Shown: one piece after another, positions 46,854 to 56,385 of the stretch
How the letters are laid out: each line of letters starts with the position of its first letter
Numbering within the stretch: the stretch's first letter is position 1
Assembly: GCF_900107135.1 (NCBI RefSeq)
Contig: NZ_FNOV01000002.1
Coordinates: 310,001-374,000 of the forward strand
DNA length: 64,000 bases
DNA from: Hymenobacter psychrophilus
Lineage (GTDB): Bacteria; Bacteroidota; Bacteroidia; Cytophagales; Hymenobacteraceae
Reading direction: 5' to 3'
Notes under the pieces: model-generated
Told to the model about the DNA's origin: nothing
Databases searched by the model: none
Seen by the model: the letters and a program-made list of their open reading frames with translations, nothing else
Made by a program: the position numbers and the translations under genes

Positions 46854-48071
46854 TTACTTCTCCATTACCTGCGTCCGGAAGTCCTTGAACAGGCGGGTCA
46901 TGTACTCCGGGTCGGGTTCCATGAGGGCCAGGCCCTGGATGTTCTCCCGTTTGGGGGCGTAGCGGCGCGAGGGCAGCTGCTGAAACTGCTGGCGCTGCGC
47001 CGGGGTGAGGGCGGCCAGGTTGAGTACCGTGTGGTCGCCCCACACGTCGGGGTCCATCTTTTTGAGCTGGGCCTCGGGCGAAATCAGGAAGTTGATGACC
47101 AGCATAGCCGCCTCGGGGTGTTGGGCCCCGCGCACGATGCCCAGGTAGTGCGAGTTCTGGATGGTGCCGGGCGCGGGCACGTAAGCGCGGGCCGTAGCCG
47201 GAAACACCTTTTGGTTGATCTTATTGTCTACCTCCGCATCGTTATTCGAGAAGGTGAAGGCCACCTCGCCGTTGGCAAACAGCTGGTGTAGCGGAGCCAA
47301 CTGCTCGGGGAAGGTCTTGCCCTGCTTCCAGAAGTAGGGCTTGCTGGCGTTAATGGTCTTCCACAGCTCGCCCGACCACTTGGCATACACGGCCTCATCG
47401 AACTTGCCCTGGAACTGCTTCGGGTCGCCCGACAGCGCCATCATCCACGATTTAAGCAGGGTCATGCCCGTGAACTCGTTCGGGATGGTGAACTGGCCGG
47501 GGTGGGCCCGCACGAAGGCCGGCAGCTCGGCAAACGACTTCGGCGGGGCGGCTACCCGGGCCGAGTCGTAGATGAAGTTGAACTGCACGTTGCCCCAGGG
47601 GGCCTCCATGCCAGCCACGGGCTGCTGGAAATCAGTATTGATGAACGGGTTTTCCAGGTCGAGCAGGCGGGCGTTGGGCAGCTTCTCGACGAAGGGGCCG
47701 AGCAACGCGTTTACCTGCCGGAGCTGGTAGAACGTTTCGCCGTTTATCCAGACCAGATCGGCCTCGCTGGGCTGGCCGGCCTGCTGCTCAGCGGCCAGCG
47801 TCTGCACCAGCTGGGCGCCCTGGCCGGCGGCTAGCTGCAGCTCGATGCCGTAGCGGCGCTTTACCTCGGGCTTCACGTAGGTGCTCATGTAGGCATTGAT
47901 GAGCGGGTCGCCCATCCACATGAGCATGCTCACCGGCTGGCTCTTACCCGCAGCCTCAATTTGCGGCCAGGTCTGAGCCAGCGTCTGCTCGGGCGTTTTG
48001 GCCTGTTCGCCCGCGCCGCAGGCGGTCAGCAGGGTAAGCAGCGGCAGGAATAGAAAGGAGGTTTTTTTCAT
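46854..48071 (-). CDS. ABC transporter substrate-binding lipoprotein (YnjB-like)
   Basis: 405 residues with a lipoprotein signal peptide (FLFLPLLTLLTAC, Cys18 lipidated). In the periplasm it would capture the substrate and deliver it to the permeases. The phrases DPLINAYMSTYV, SEADLVWINGETFYQLRQ, LLGPFVEKLPN, APWGNVQFNFIYDSAR and ISPEAQLKKMDPDVWGD agree with YnjB (COG4134), an E. coli protein of unknown ligand in the iron/thiamine/spermidine cluster. Start ATG at 48071. Flanked on both sides by inverted repeats. Confidence 0.92.
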   Translation of the reverse strand: MKKTSFLFLPLLTLLTACGAGEQAKTPEQTLAQTWPQIEAAGKSQPVSMLMWMGDPLINAYMSTYVKPEVKRRYGIELQLAAGQGAQLVQTLAAEQQAGQPSEADLVWINGETFYQLRQVNALLGPFVEKLPNARLLDLENPFINTDFQQPVAGMEAPWGNVQFNFIYDSARVAAPPKSFAELPAFVRAHPGQFTIPNEFTGMTLLKSWMMALSGDPKQFQGKFDEAVYAKWSGELWKTINASKPYFWKQGKTFPEQLAPLHQLFANGEVAFTFSNNDAEVDNKINQKVFPATARAYVPAPGTIQNSHYLGIVRGAQHPEAAMLVINFLISPEAQLKKMDPDVWGDHTVLNLAALTPAQRQQFQQLPSRRYAPKRENIQGLALMEPDPEYMTRLFKDFRTQVMEK

Positions 48072-48102
48072 GCTAGAAATTCTACAACCAGAAAATTAAA
48101 AT

Positions 48103-48234
48103 TAGCTCCCCTCCTCAGATGAGGAGGGGTTGGGGGTGGTTGAATACCGCTGAACGACAACTAGAAACTAGTTCTAGAAGACGTGCCGCTAGCATCAACC
48201 ACCCCCAACCCCTCCTTTCCAAGGAGGGGAGCTA
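48103..48234. repeat. Inverted repeat TAGCTCCCCTCC...GGTTGGGGGTGGTTGA
   Basis: Arms 48103-48143 and 48195-48234, about 35 of 40 paired; the left inner hairpin reads CTCCTCAGATGAGGAGG, the right CTCCTTTCCAAGGAG. Same class as 42186-42316. It separates the receptor gene from the binding-protein gene. Confidence 0.9.
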
Positions 48235-48238
48235 CGTT

Positions 48239-51200
48239 CTAAAACGCGTACCGGGCACCGAACTGGAACTGGCGGGGGGCGCTGGCGTTCTTGCGCACGA
48301 TGCCCGAGCCGGCGGGGCCCACCTGAATCTGGTTGCTTTGGGTGGCGTTGTTGGCGTAGCCGCTCAGGTTCTGGGTGTTGAAGACGTTGAACACATCGGC
48401 CCGGAATTCCAGGCGGCTCAGCTTTTCGCCGAAGTGTAGGTTGTACTGGGCGCCCACGTCAATGGTTTTCGACCAGGGCAGGCGGTCGGAGTTGCGGCTT
48501 TCGCCGGGCTGGCGGTCGGCGTTGCCCACGTAGGCGGTGCTGAACGAGCTGCCGTCGCCGTTCAGGTCGTTGGTGACGCTACCCGGAGCGCCGCCCGGCA
48601 GCGGATAGGTTCCGGCCACGCGGTTGATGGGCTGGCCGCTCTGCACCAGCGCTGCCACGTTCAAATTGAAGTTGCGGATGGGCTGGTAGAAGCCCAGCAC
48701 GTTGAACACGTGGGTACGGTCGTTGATGGAGTTGGCGTATTCCGAGCCGTACTGGTTGGCGTTCTGGGCCCGGAAGTTGATATCCTCGGTGTCGTTTTTG
48801 AGGTTGGACAGCGTGTAGGTGAAGCGGTAGCCGTACTGGTCGTCGGCCAGCAGGTCCTTCTTCAGGTTCACGTTCAGGGCCAGGTAGCGCGAGCGGCCGG
48901 CGGTTTCGCTCACGATAATGTCGCGGGCCACGCCGCGCACCCGCTGGCCGTTGATGAGGGCGTAGGGGCCGTTGGCGTCGCTCAGAATCGGGACCGGGCG
49001 GCTGGCATCGGCCTGGGCCGGGGTGCGCACTACCACGTTGGCGGGGTCGGTTACGGGGTAGTTGGCCGCCCCGTTCAGGCTGGCCAGCCGCAGCAAATTC
49101 GACGAGCGGTTGTACACGGCATCCACGTAAAACAGCGTTTTGGCGCTCACCTGGTACTGGTAGCCCAACGTGCTCTGCTGGGTGTAGGGGTTCTGGTAGC
49201 CGTTGGGGTTGAGGATGCGCCGCTCGTTGCTGAACGCCGCCTCGCGCTGCCCCTGCAAGCTGGCCGCCGAGGGCCCGTTGAGGTAGGTGGTATTGTTGAA
49301 CGAGGCCCCGGCGTTGCCGGCAAATGTCACCCGGTCGAGGTCAGTATCGGCGGGCAGCGCGCCCACCCGCACCAGCTCGGTTAGCTGGGCGCGGTAGTCG
49401 GCCGAGGTGGTGTTCTGCTGCAAAGCGTCGCTGTAGATGGCGTACTGTACCTTGTCGTAGAACAGGCCGTAGCCGCCGCGCAGGCTGCTGCGCTCCGTCA
49501 GCTGGTAGTTGAAGCTGGCCCGGGGCGCGATGTTGTTGAAGTCACCCTTGTCGGAGCCGCCCTTCGAGAGGTTGTCGTAATCGTAGCGCAAACCCAGCGT
49601 CAGGTTCAGGCGGTCGGTTACGGCCACCAGGTCTTCGAGGTAGATGTTGTACAGGTTCTGCGTAGTGCCGAACGAGGCCGGCCGCAGCTCCACGCCGTAG
49701 TTAACCACCTGCACATCGGCCGGAATATCGTTGATGCTCAGGTTGCCGCCGAGGTTGCGGGCCCGCAGCGCCGCCAGCTGGGCCGCGCTCAGCTGCACCG
49801 TGTAGCTGCCGTTGGGGTTGCCGCCGCCAAACAGCGAGTGCTGGGAGCTGATCAGGCCAAAACCCGCCTTAAAGGTGTTGCGGCCGGCCAGGTAGGTGAA
49901 TTTCTGCTGGCCCTGCCAGGTGTTTTCCAGCGCATCGAACAGGTAGCCGGGGTGGCCGAGCACGGCAATAGTCTGCCCGTCGGGGCCGCGCACGCCCACG
50001 TCGGGGCTGTTGGGGTTGTCGGCCGCGGCGTAGTTCCAACGGAAGCGCGCGTACTGCAGGCTGGTTTCGGAAGTGATTCGCTCGCCCACGTACACGTTCT
50101 GCGAGGCAATGCTCACCGAATTGCGGTCCTGCTGGTTGCCGGCCGAGTTGAAGTTCACGCCCCCATCGAGGCCGCCGCCCTGCCGCTCAATATTCACAAT
50201 ACCCACGTTGGCCCGCAACGACGAGGTGAACCGCTCGTTCCAGCGCTGGTCGAGGCGGGTGCTCAGGTAGCTGAAGCGGTTCTGGCCGCGCACCGTTTCG
50301 TTCACGCCCAGTGCGGGCGAGTTCAGCAGGTTGTCCTTGAGGTCGAAGGTCTGCTCGGCGTTGAGGTAGAAGAACGTTTTGTCCTTCACCAGCGCCCCGC
50401 CCACGCCAAACCCGAACTGCTGGCGCTGGAAGCCACTTTTCACCTGGTTGCCGGAAAGGTCGCGCTGGGCAAAATCCGATTTGCCATCAATGCCCGGACC
50501 GGGCCGCGTGAGGTAGAACGCCTCCCCCGTCAGCTCATTGGAGCCCGACTTGGTCGTCACGTTGACAATGCCGTTGGCCGAGTTGCCGTACTCGGTCGAG
50601 AAGTTGTTGGTCAGCACGTTCAGGTTCTGCACGAAACCCGTCGGAATGGCGAAGCGCTGGCCGCCCAAAAAGTTCTCGTTGTTGTCGAGCCCGTCGATCA
50701 GGTAGTTGGTGTACAGGCCGTTGGCCCCGTTGATGCTCACGTTGGGCGCCTCGGTGAAGAAGCCGGTGGCCTGCGTGACGTTGGGCAGGCGGTAGAGGGC
50801 GCGGGTGATGTCGCGGGCCTCAATGGGCACCTGGCGCAGTTCCCGGGCCGAGAGCTGGGAGGCCACCTCGGCGTTCTGGGTGTTGAGGGTGGTGGCGTTG
50901 GGGGCCCGCACCGTTACCTCGCCCAGGGCCTGGCCGTTAGCGCGGGGCAGCACCAGCGTCACGCTCGGGCTGGAGTTGGCCCGCAGCAGGATGTTGGCCT
51001 CGCGCACCTGCTGAAACTGGTCCGACAGGTCGGTGCTCACGGCGTAGGAGCCGGCCGTGCTCAGCCCCCGAAACCGGACTTTACCCTGGTTGTCACTGGT
51101 TTGCTGGGTACTGAAGCCGATGGCGGCGTTGTCGAGGTGTACCACCTGGCCCACCACCGGCTGGCGGTTGCGCACGTCCACCACGGATACCACCAAATCA

Positions 51201-51280
51201 ACGGATTGGGCCAGCGCCGCCGACACGGGCAGCACCAGCAAGCCCAGCGTAGACGCCGCGCGAGAGGAAAATTTACTCAT
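48239..51280 (-). CDS. Oar-like TonB-dependent receptor
   Basis: 1013 residues. Signal peptide (TLGLLVLPVSAALA-QS), carboxypeptidase-regulatory domain (about 30-110), plug domain with RELRQVPIEARDITRALYRL and SINGANGLYTNYLIDGLDNN, then FSTEYGNSANGIVNVTTKSG, and a barrel of the Oar type up to the C-terminal FQFGARYAF. Oar-like receptors are large outer-membrane proteins; some secrete or import proteins or peptides and others small ligands. As first gene of the minus-strand block it would admit the compound that the YnjB-type importer takes over. The start at 51280 is unambiguous. The promoter is not clear: a TATTTGGG near 51316-51323 is only an approximate match. Confidence 0.93.
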   Translation of the reverse strand: MSKFSSRAASTLGLLVLPVSAALAQSVDLVVSVVDVRNRQPVVGQVVHLDNAAIGFSTQQTSDNQGKVRFRGLSTAGSYAVSTDLSDQFQQVREANILLRANSSPSVTLVLPRANGQALGEVTVRAPNATTLNTQNAEVASQLSARELRQVPIEARDITRALYRLPNVTQATGFFTEAPNVSINGANGLYTNYLIDGLDNNENFLGGQRFAIPTGFVQNLNVLTNNFSTEYGNSANGIVNVTTKSGSNELTGEAFYLTRPGPGIDGKSDFAQRDLSGNQVKSGFQRQQFGFGVGGALVKDKTFFYLNAEQTFDLKDNLLNSPALGVNETVRGQNRFSYLSTRLDQRWNERFTSSLRANVGIVNIERQGGGLDGGVNFNSAGNQQDRNSVSIASQNVYVGERITSETSLQYARFRWNYAAADNPNSPDVGVRGPDGQTIAVLGHPGYLFDALENTWQGQQKFTYLAGRNTFKAGFGLISSQHSLFGGGNPNGSYTVQLSAAQLAALRARNLGGNLSINDIPADVQVVNYGVELRPASFGTTQNLYNIYLEDLVAVTDRLNLTLGLRYDYDNLSKGGSDKGDFNNIAPRASFNYQLTERSSLRGGYGLFYDKVQYAIYSDALQQNTTSADYRAQLTELVRVGALPADTDLDRVTFAGNAGASFNNTTYLNGPSAASLQGQREAAFSNERRILNPNGYQNPYTQQSTLGYQYQVSAKTLFYVDAVYNRSSNLLRLASLNGAANYPVTDPANVVVRTPAQADASRPVPILSDANGPYALINGQRVRGVARDIIVSETAGRSRYLALNVNLKKDLLADDQYGYRFTYTLSNLKNDTEDINFRAQNANQYGSEYANSINDRTHVFNVLGFYQPIRNFNLNVAALVQSGQPINRVAGTYPLPGGAPGSVTNDLNGDGSSFSTAYVGNADRQPGESRNSDRLPWSKTIDVGAQYNLHFGEKLSRLEFRADVFNVFNTQNLSGYANNATQSNQIQVGPAGSGIVRKNASAPRQFQFGARYAF

Positions 51281-51390
51281 CTGAAAAAAAGCCGAAAGCC
51301 TGAAAACGAAAAACCCAAATACCCCCGCCAGCCGGCCGGCAGCCCCCCCGGGCTACCCCACCGCCCACCCAGAGGCCATGCACGAAGTTT

Positions 51391-52089
51391 TCAGCAAGCA
51401 GGCGGCCCGCGCAACGGCAGCGGCGCGGCTACGGCCGCCACCCGCGGGCGGAGCCGAAGCGCCCGGCCAGCCGGCGGGGCAGGTTGCCGCAGCTGCTGGA
51501 GGCGGCGGCGCAGGGCGGCGGCGGGCAGCTGGCGCAGCAGCCGGGCCAAATCGTGGGCATTGTTCACCCCGGCCAGGGGCCGGAGCCGGCACACGGTGGC
51601 CCCGGCGCGGTGCAGGCAGCGGGCCAGGGCCGCGCCCAGCACGGCGCTCTGCCAGGGCAGCGCGGCCCAGGCATCGGCCGCGAAAAAGTGCCGGCTCACG
51701 CCCAGCAGGTACACGCCTCCATCGGGGTCGGGGCCCAGCACGGCGTCGGCCGTTTCGAGGCTGGCTACGGCTTGGCGCAGCCGGGCGGGCGTGAGTTGGG
51801 GGCAGTCGTTGCCGATAACTACCAGCCGCTCGTAGCCCTGCCCGAAACCGTAGGCTAGGGCCGAGCTCAGGCGCTGCCCGAATGTGCGCCCCACCTGCAG
51901 CTCGGGGCCGGCATACAGAAAATCGACGCCCGCTTGCCGGGCCGTGGCCGTGGCCTGGGCAATGAGCTGCGCGGCCACTGCGGCATCGGTCCCGCGGCCG
52001 CCGCCAAACGACTTGTGCGCGGCCTCCTCGCCTGCCGGGCGGGTAAAAAGCAGAACGGCAGTAGTAGTGCGAGAAGCGGCAGAAAGCAC
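51391..52089 (-). CDS. TIGR04282/DUF2064 glycosyltransferase-like protein
   Basis: About 232 residues if GTG at 52089 is the start; TTG at 52125 adds twelve residues. GT-A fold with TTAVLLFTRPAGEE at the N-terminus, RLVVIGNDCPQLTPARL (metal-binding region), AVLGPDPDGGVYLLGVSR and LAGVNNAHDLARLL. TIGR04282 proteins are found in arsenosugar gene sets with ArsS. The usual VKTRL phrase near the N-terminus is replaced here by HKSFGGGRGTD, so this copy is diverged. The C-terminus (190-232) is an Arg/Pro/Leu-rich tail of low complexity. Possible partners are TIGR04283 (58864) and DUF547 (59794). Confidence 0.78.
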   Translation of the reverse strand: MLSAASRTTTAVLLFTRPAGEEAAHKSFGGGRGTDAAVAAQLIAQATATARQAGVDFLYAGPELQVGRTFGQRLSSALAYGFGQGYERLVVIGNDCPQLTPARLRQAVASLETADAVLGPDPDGGVYLLGVSRHFFAADAWAALPWQSAVLGAALARCLHRAGATVCRLRPLAGVNNAHDLARLLRQLPAAALRRRLQQLRQPAPPAGRALRLRPRVAAVAAPLPLRGPPAC

Positions 52090-52265
52090 GGGGCGGGCGA
52101 AATTGGGCAGGGTTGCAACCGGCAAATTGCCGACTATTGCGTTGGGAGGCGCAATGTACGGTAGCGCCGGTTAGAGTGGATTGGCAGAGGCAAAGCCGGT
52201 AACCCATCATTTATCCATTTGGCCCACCCGATTGTTCTGCATTTTTCCAACCATCTCCCCCGCTC

Positions 52266-53324
52266 ATGACTTCCCTTACCACCTACCGCGCCCTAGGCCG
52301 CTCCGGCCTTATCATCAGTCCGCTTACGCTGGGCACCATGACCTTCGGCACCTCCCGCTGGGGGGCCGCGGAGCCGGACGCCCGCGCTATTTTTAACGCC
52401 TACGTCGAGGCCGGGGGAAACTCTATCGATACGGCCGATATTTATTCGGGCGGCACGAGCGAGGAGCTGGTGGGCCGGTTCGTGGCCGAGGGCCACCGCC
52501 GCGACGAGCTGGTGCTGGCCACCAAGTTTGGCTTTTCGGCCCAGCAGGGCAACCCCAACGCCGGCGGCAACGGCCGCAAGCAGATTCACCGGGCCCTCGA
52601 AGGCTCCTTGCGCCGCCTCGGCACCGACTACATCGACCTGTACTGGCTGCACGTCTGGGACCAGGTGACGCCGGCCGACGAGGTGCTGCAAACGCTGGGC
52701 GACTTGGTGCGGGCAGGCAAAATACGCTACTTCGGCCTCTCGGATATGCCCGCCTGGTACGCCACCCAGCTCGCCACGCTGGCCCGCGCCCACGGCGTGC
52801 CCGGGCCTATTGCCATGCAGCTCGAATACTCGCTGGTGGCCCGCACCCTCGAAACCGAATACGTACCCGCCGCCCGCGCCTGCGGCCTTGGCATTATGCC
52901 CTGGAGCCCGCTGGCGGGCGGTTTTCTGGCCGGCAAGTACGAGCAGAGCGCCGAAGGCACCCAGCCGGCCGGCGGCGAGGGCCGCCTCAGCGGAGCCAAC
53001 CCGTTCTCGGGCCCGTTCACTAAATTCACGGCCCGCAACTGGCAGATTCTGGCGGCCCTGCGCGAAGTAGCCGGCCAGCTCGACCGGCCCCTGGCCCAGG
53101 TGGCCCTGGCCTGGACGCTGACCCGGCCCGGCATCACGAGCACGCTCATCGGAGCCAGCCGCCCCGCCCAGGTGCCCGACAACCTGGCGGCACTAGAAAT
53201 TGAATTCAGCCCCGACCAGCTGACCACCCTCAACCACGCCAGCGCCCCCGAGGCCCCGGAGTTTTTCTCGGCCGGCCTGAAGCAGGCGGTTTTTGGCGGG
53301 GTTGAGGTGCAGGGCTGGGAGTAG
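52266..53324 (+). CDS. Aldo/keto reductase
   Basis: 352 residues, TIM barrel, NADPH-dependent. The tetrad residues are seen in NSIDTADIYSGGTSEEL (Asp, Tyr), ELVLATKFGF (Lys) and DLYWLHVWD (His); the C-terminal cofactor block is TSTLIGASRPAQVPDNLAAL. Length and order fit the YajO/AKR11-14 type. Substrate unknown, probably an aldehyde or ketone. Start ATG at 52266. It is 159 bases upstream of a second AKR gene and on the same strand. Confidence 0.93.
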   Translation: MTSLTTYRALGRSGLIISPLTLGTMTFGTSRWGAAEPDARAIFNAYVEAGGNSIDTADIYSGGTSEELVGRFVAEGHRRDELVLATKFGFSAQQGNPNAGGNGRKQIHRALEGSLRRLGTDYIDLYWLHVWDQVTPADEVLQTLGDLVRAGKIRYFGLSDMPAWYATQLATLARAHGVPGPIAMQLEYSLVARTLETEYVPAARACGLGIMPWSPLAGGFLAGKYEQSAEGTQPAGGEGRLSGANPFSGPFTKFTARNWQILAALREVAGQLDRPLAQVALAWTLTRPGITSTLIGASRPAQVPDNLAALEIEFSPDQLTTLNHASAPEAPEFFSAGLKQAVFGGVEVQGWE

Positions 53325-53483
53325 GCTTAGATGCAGGCGAAAGCCGCGTTTTGTATTGCGGAAACTGCGGTTTGTGTAACACCGGCACCAAGTCGGAGCC
53401 AGACCTTTGTGGAGTAGATAGCGAGTGGCTGAGTGCATCGCCGCCCGTTATCATTTCTCTTCACCATTGCCTCCTTACGCAGT

Positions 53484-54476
53484 ATGAGCAACCTCAAAAA
53501 AGTAGCCTTGGGCAGCCAGGGCCTGGAAGTATCCATCGAAGGGCTGGGCTGCATGGGTATGTCGGACTTTAGCGGCGGCACCATTTACGGCCCCACCAAC
53601 GACGCCGAAAGCCTCGCCACCATCCATCGGGCCCAGGAGTTGGGCATCACCATGCTCGACACGGCCGACGTGTACGGTCCCTTTCACAACGAGCAGCTGC
53701 TGGGCCGCGCCCTGGCCGGCCGCCGCACGCAGTTCACCGTTGCCACCAAGTTCGGGTTTGAAATCGGCGACGATGGCCAGTGGAACTACCAGTACAACGG
53801 CCGGCCGGAATACGTGCGCAAGTCCATCGAACGGTCGTTGCGGCACTTGAACACCGACTACATCGACCTTTACTACCTGCACCGCGTGGATGCCAGCACG
53901 CCCATTGAAGACACTGTGGGGGCCATGAGCCGGCTGGTGGAAGAAGGCAAAGTCCGCTACCTGGGCCTGAGCGAGGTATCGGCCGACGAGCTGCGCCGGG
54001 GCCACGCCGTGCACCCCATTTCGGCCCTGGAAACCGAATACTCGCTCTTCGACCGGACGGTGGAGGAAAACGGCATGCTGGCCCTGACCCGGAAGCTGGG
54101 CATCGGTTTTGTGGGCTACTCGCCACTGGGCCGGGGGTTTTTGTCGGGCCAAATCAAGCACCCCGACGACTTCGCGGCCGATGATTCGCGGCGCATGTTT
54201 CCGCGCTACCAGGGCGAGAATTTTGTTCGGAATCTGGAGCTGGTGGCAAAGCTGGAGGCCCTGGCTCAGGCTAAAGGAGTTACGTCGGCCCAGCTGGCCC
54301 TGGCCTGGGTGCTGGCCCAGGGCGTGGTGACCATTCCGGGCACCAAGCGCCGCGCCTATCTGGCCGCCAACGTGGCCGCTGCCGACATTGTCCTCAGCCC
54401 AGCCGAGCTGGCCGAACTCGATGCCATCATGCCGGTGGGCAGCGTGGCCGGCGCGGCGTATCCGAGCTTTGGCTGA
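53484..54476 (+). CDS. Aldo/keto reductase, YakC/AKR13 type
   Basis: 330 residues from the ATG at 53484; the frame extends to 53433 without conservation. LGSQGLEVSIEGLGCMGMSDF is the AKR13 N-terminus, then TMLDTADVYGPFHNEQLLG (Asp, Tyr), FTVATKFGFEI (Lys), IDLYYLHRVD (His), GYSPLGRGFLSG and VTIPGTKRRAYLAANV at the cofactor site. The two AKR proteins differ clearly and are not a recent duplication. The AraC regulator begins 28 bases after its stop, so the two may share a transcript. Confidence 0.94.
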   Translation: MSNLKKVALGSQGLEVSIEGLGCMGMSDFSGGTIYGPTNDAESLATIHRAQELGITMLDTADVYGPFHNEQLLGRALAGRRTQFTVATKFGFEIGDDGQWNYQYNGRPEYVRKSIERSLRHLNTDYIDLYYLHRVDASTPIEDTVGAMSRLVEEGKVRYLGLSEVSADELRRGHAVHPISALETEYSLFDRTVEENGMLALTRKLGIGFVGYSPLGRGFLSGQIKHPDDFAADDSRRMFPRYQGENFVRNLELVAKLEALAQAKGVTSAQLALAWVLAQGVVTIPGTKRRAYLAANVAAADIVLSPAELAELDAIMPVGSVAGAAYPSFG

Positions 54477-54504
54477 AGCCAACCGTCCTTCTTTTCTCAT
54501 TCCC

Positions 54505-55443
54505 ATGAAGCAGCCCGCCCAGGAGTTCCAGGTGCTGGAAACTGTAACCGACTACACCCGCTTTTACGAGCTGCCCGCCCCGGCCCATCCGCTGCTGACG
54601 CTCATCGACCTGCAGCCGTCCGGCGGCGCTGGCCCGGCCGCCAGCCGCCCGGAGGTGCTGGGCCCGGTGGTGCCGGGACTGTACACGGTGTTTCTGAAGC
54701 GTAACCTCAACGGCCCGCTCTATTACGGGCACCACACCTACGATTTTCGGGAGGGCGTGATGGGTTTTTCGGCCCCGGGGCAGGTGTTTCGGGTGGCCCG
54801 GGAGCTCGACACCTCCCGGTTGAGCGGCTGGATGCTGGTGTTCCACCCCGACCTGCTGCGGCACCATCCGCTGGCCCGGAAAATAGCCAGCTACGGGTTT
54901 TTCGCCTACGATGTGCACGAAGCCCTGCACCTCTCGGCGTCGGAGGAAGCCCTGCTCGATACGCTGCTGCTGGGCCTGCGGCAGGAATATGAGCGGCCCA
55001 TTGATGCCTTCAGCCAGGATGTGCTGGTGGCCCAGCTGGAAGTGCTGCTCCACTATGCCAACCGCTTCTACCACCGCCAGTTTCTAACCCGCCGCACCGC
55101 CGGCCACGACTTGCTGCAGCGGTTTGAGGCGCTGCTGGCCGCCTACTTCACGCCCGGCGCGGCGCGGCCCCTGCCCACCGTGCGCTATTTCGCCGACGAG
55201 CTGCACGTGTCAGTCGCCTACCTCAGCGACCTGCTCCGGACGCTCACCCACCAGAATGCCCAGCAGCATATCCACCACGCCCTCATCGAGCGGGCTAAGC
55301 ACTTACTGCTGAGCACCAACCTGACTATCAGCGAAACGGCGTTCCAGTTGGGGTTCGAGTATCCGCAGTATTTCAGCCGCTTGTTCAAGCGCAAAACGGG
55401 CCGTAGCCCAGCGGCCTTCCGCACCGAAGGCTGGTTCCAGTAG
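54505..55443 (+). CDS. AraC family transcriptional regulator
   Basis: 312 residues. N-terminal cupin-like effector domain (about 1-190) with FREGVMGFSAPGQVFRV, then a C-terminal double helix-turn-helix (about 215-312): VRYFADELHVSVAYLSDLL (first recognition helix) and LTISETAFQLGFEYPQYFSR with LFKRKTGRSPAAFR (second). The upstream AKR gene is 28 bases away, so it probably controls that gene or the oxidoreductases around it. The ATG at 54505 is chosen because upstream codons belong to the overlapping AKR end. Convergent with an SDR gene, only 7 bases between the stops. Confidence 0.92.
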   Translation: MKQPAQEFQVLETVTDYTRFYELPAPAHPLLTLIDLQPSGGAGPAASRPEVLGPVVPGLYTVFLKRNLNGPLYYGHHTYDFREGVMGFSAPGQVFRVARELDTSRLSGWMLVFHPDLLRHHPLARKIASYGFFAYDVHEALHLSASEEALLDTLLLGLRQEYERPIDAFSQDVLVAQLEVLLHYANRFYHRQFLTRRTAGHDLLQRFEALLAAYFTPGAARPLPTVRYFADELHVSVAYLSDLLRTLTHQNAQQHIHHALIERAKHLLLSTNLTISETAFQLGFEYPQYFSRLFKRKTGRSPAAFRTEGWFQ

Positions 55444-55450
55444 GCGCGGG

Positions 55451-56335
55451 TTACTCGTAGAAATTCCGCATCCGGCGCATGGTTGTCAGCACCACCCAGT
55501 CGCCGAGGCGGGGGAAGTTGCCGTGGACGATGGCAATGAGCCAGCCCAGGGCCGAAATAACGGTGCGCTGCTTCCGCTTGCGGATGTGGCGCAGGATGAT
55601 GGCGGCCACTTCGGCCTGGGTTTTCTGCCAACGGGGCTTGCGGTAGGCAATGGGCACGGGCTGGCCGGCCGCATCGAGCACGCGCTTGTCGTCGTCGTTT
55701 TCGGTGAAGCCGATGTGCACCACCCCGAAGTGCACGCCCGTCCCGTCGAGCTCCAGGCGCAGGGTGTGGGCCAGATTGGTGAGGGCGGCCTTGCCGGCGC
55801 AGTAGGCCGAGCCGCTGGGCATGCCGTTCAGCGCCGAAATCGAGGAAATAAACGTGACGCTGCCCTGGCTTTTGAGCAGGTGCGGCAGGGCGGCCTTGAG
55901 CGGAAACACGGCCCCGTACACGTTGCTGTCAAGCACCCGCTTAAACACCTCGGGGCTCATGTCGAGGAAGTAGGCGCGCTGCGAGATGCTGGCGTTGGCA
56001 ATCAGGATATCGAGCCGGCCAAACACCTGGATGGCCGTTTGCACCAGCGCCTCGCAGGCGGCGTAATCGGTGATGTCGGCCAGGCTGGTGGCCACGGTGG
56101 CTCCGGCGGCCTCGAGCTGCCGGCGGGTGGCTTCGAGGCAGTCGGCGCGGCGGCCGTTGAGCACCACGGCGGCCCCGGCCGCGCACAAGGCCCGGGCCGT
56201 TTCGCGCCCAATGCCCGACTCCGAGCCCGTGACAATAGCTACCTGCCCGGCCAAGGGGCCGGCCGTAGGCAGGGCGCGGCGCGCAACCGGGGCAGCAGCG
56301 GCGGCAACAGGTTCAGAAATTTGAGTGAGTACCAT
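55451..56335 (-). CDS. SDR family NAD(P)-dependent oxidoreductase
   Basis: 294 residues from the ATG at 56335 (GTG at 56353 also in frame). An Ala/Pro-rich N-terminus precedes VAIVTGSESGIGRETARAL (cofactor loop), IANAS in place of the usual NNAG, SSISA with the catalytic Ser, and YCAGKAAL (Tyr-x3-Lys). The tail (250-294) has a hydrophobic helix ALGWLIAIVHGNFPRL that may touch the membrane. Its place beside an AraC regulator and two AKR genes suggests a shared detoxification role, which remains a guess. Confidence 0.9.
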   Translation of the reverse strand: MVLTQISEPVAAAAAPVARRALPTAGPLAGQVAIVTGSESGIGRETARALCAAGAAVVLNGRRADCLEATRRQLEAAGATVATSLADITDYAACEALVQTAIQVFGRLDILIANASISQRAYFLDMSPEVFKRVLDSNVYGAVFPLKAALPHLLKSQGSVTFISSISALNGMPSGSAYCAGKAALTNLAHTLRLELDGTGVHFGVVHIGFTENDDDKRVLDAAGQPVPIAYRKPRWQKTQAEVAAIILRHIRKRKQRTVISALGWLIAIVHGNFPRLGDWVVLTTMRRMRNFYE

Positions 56336-56385
56336 TAACAAGGATTCGAGCACGGCCGGGGCCAGGCGTAGTGCAAAGATACGGG

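Noticed and set aside
49838..51835. A 665-codon open frame opposite the Oar-like receptor
   Set aside because: Same cause: an antisense shadow of a well-supported receptor gene, running on into a neighbouring gap with a change of composition.
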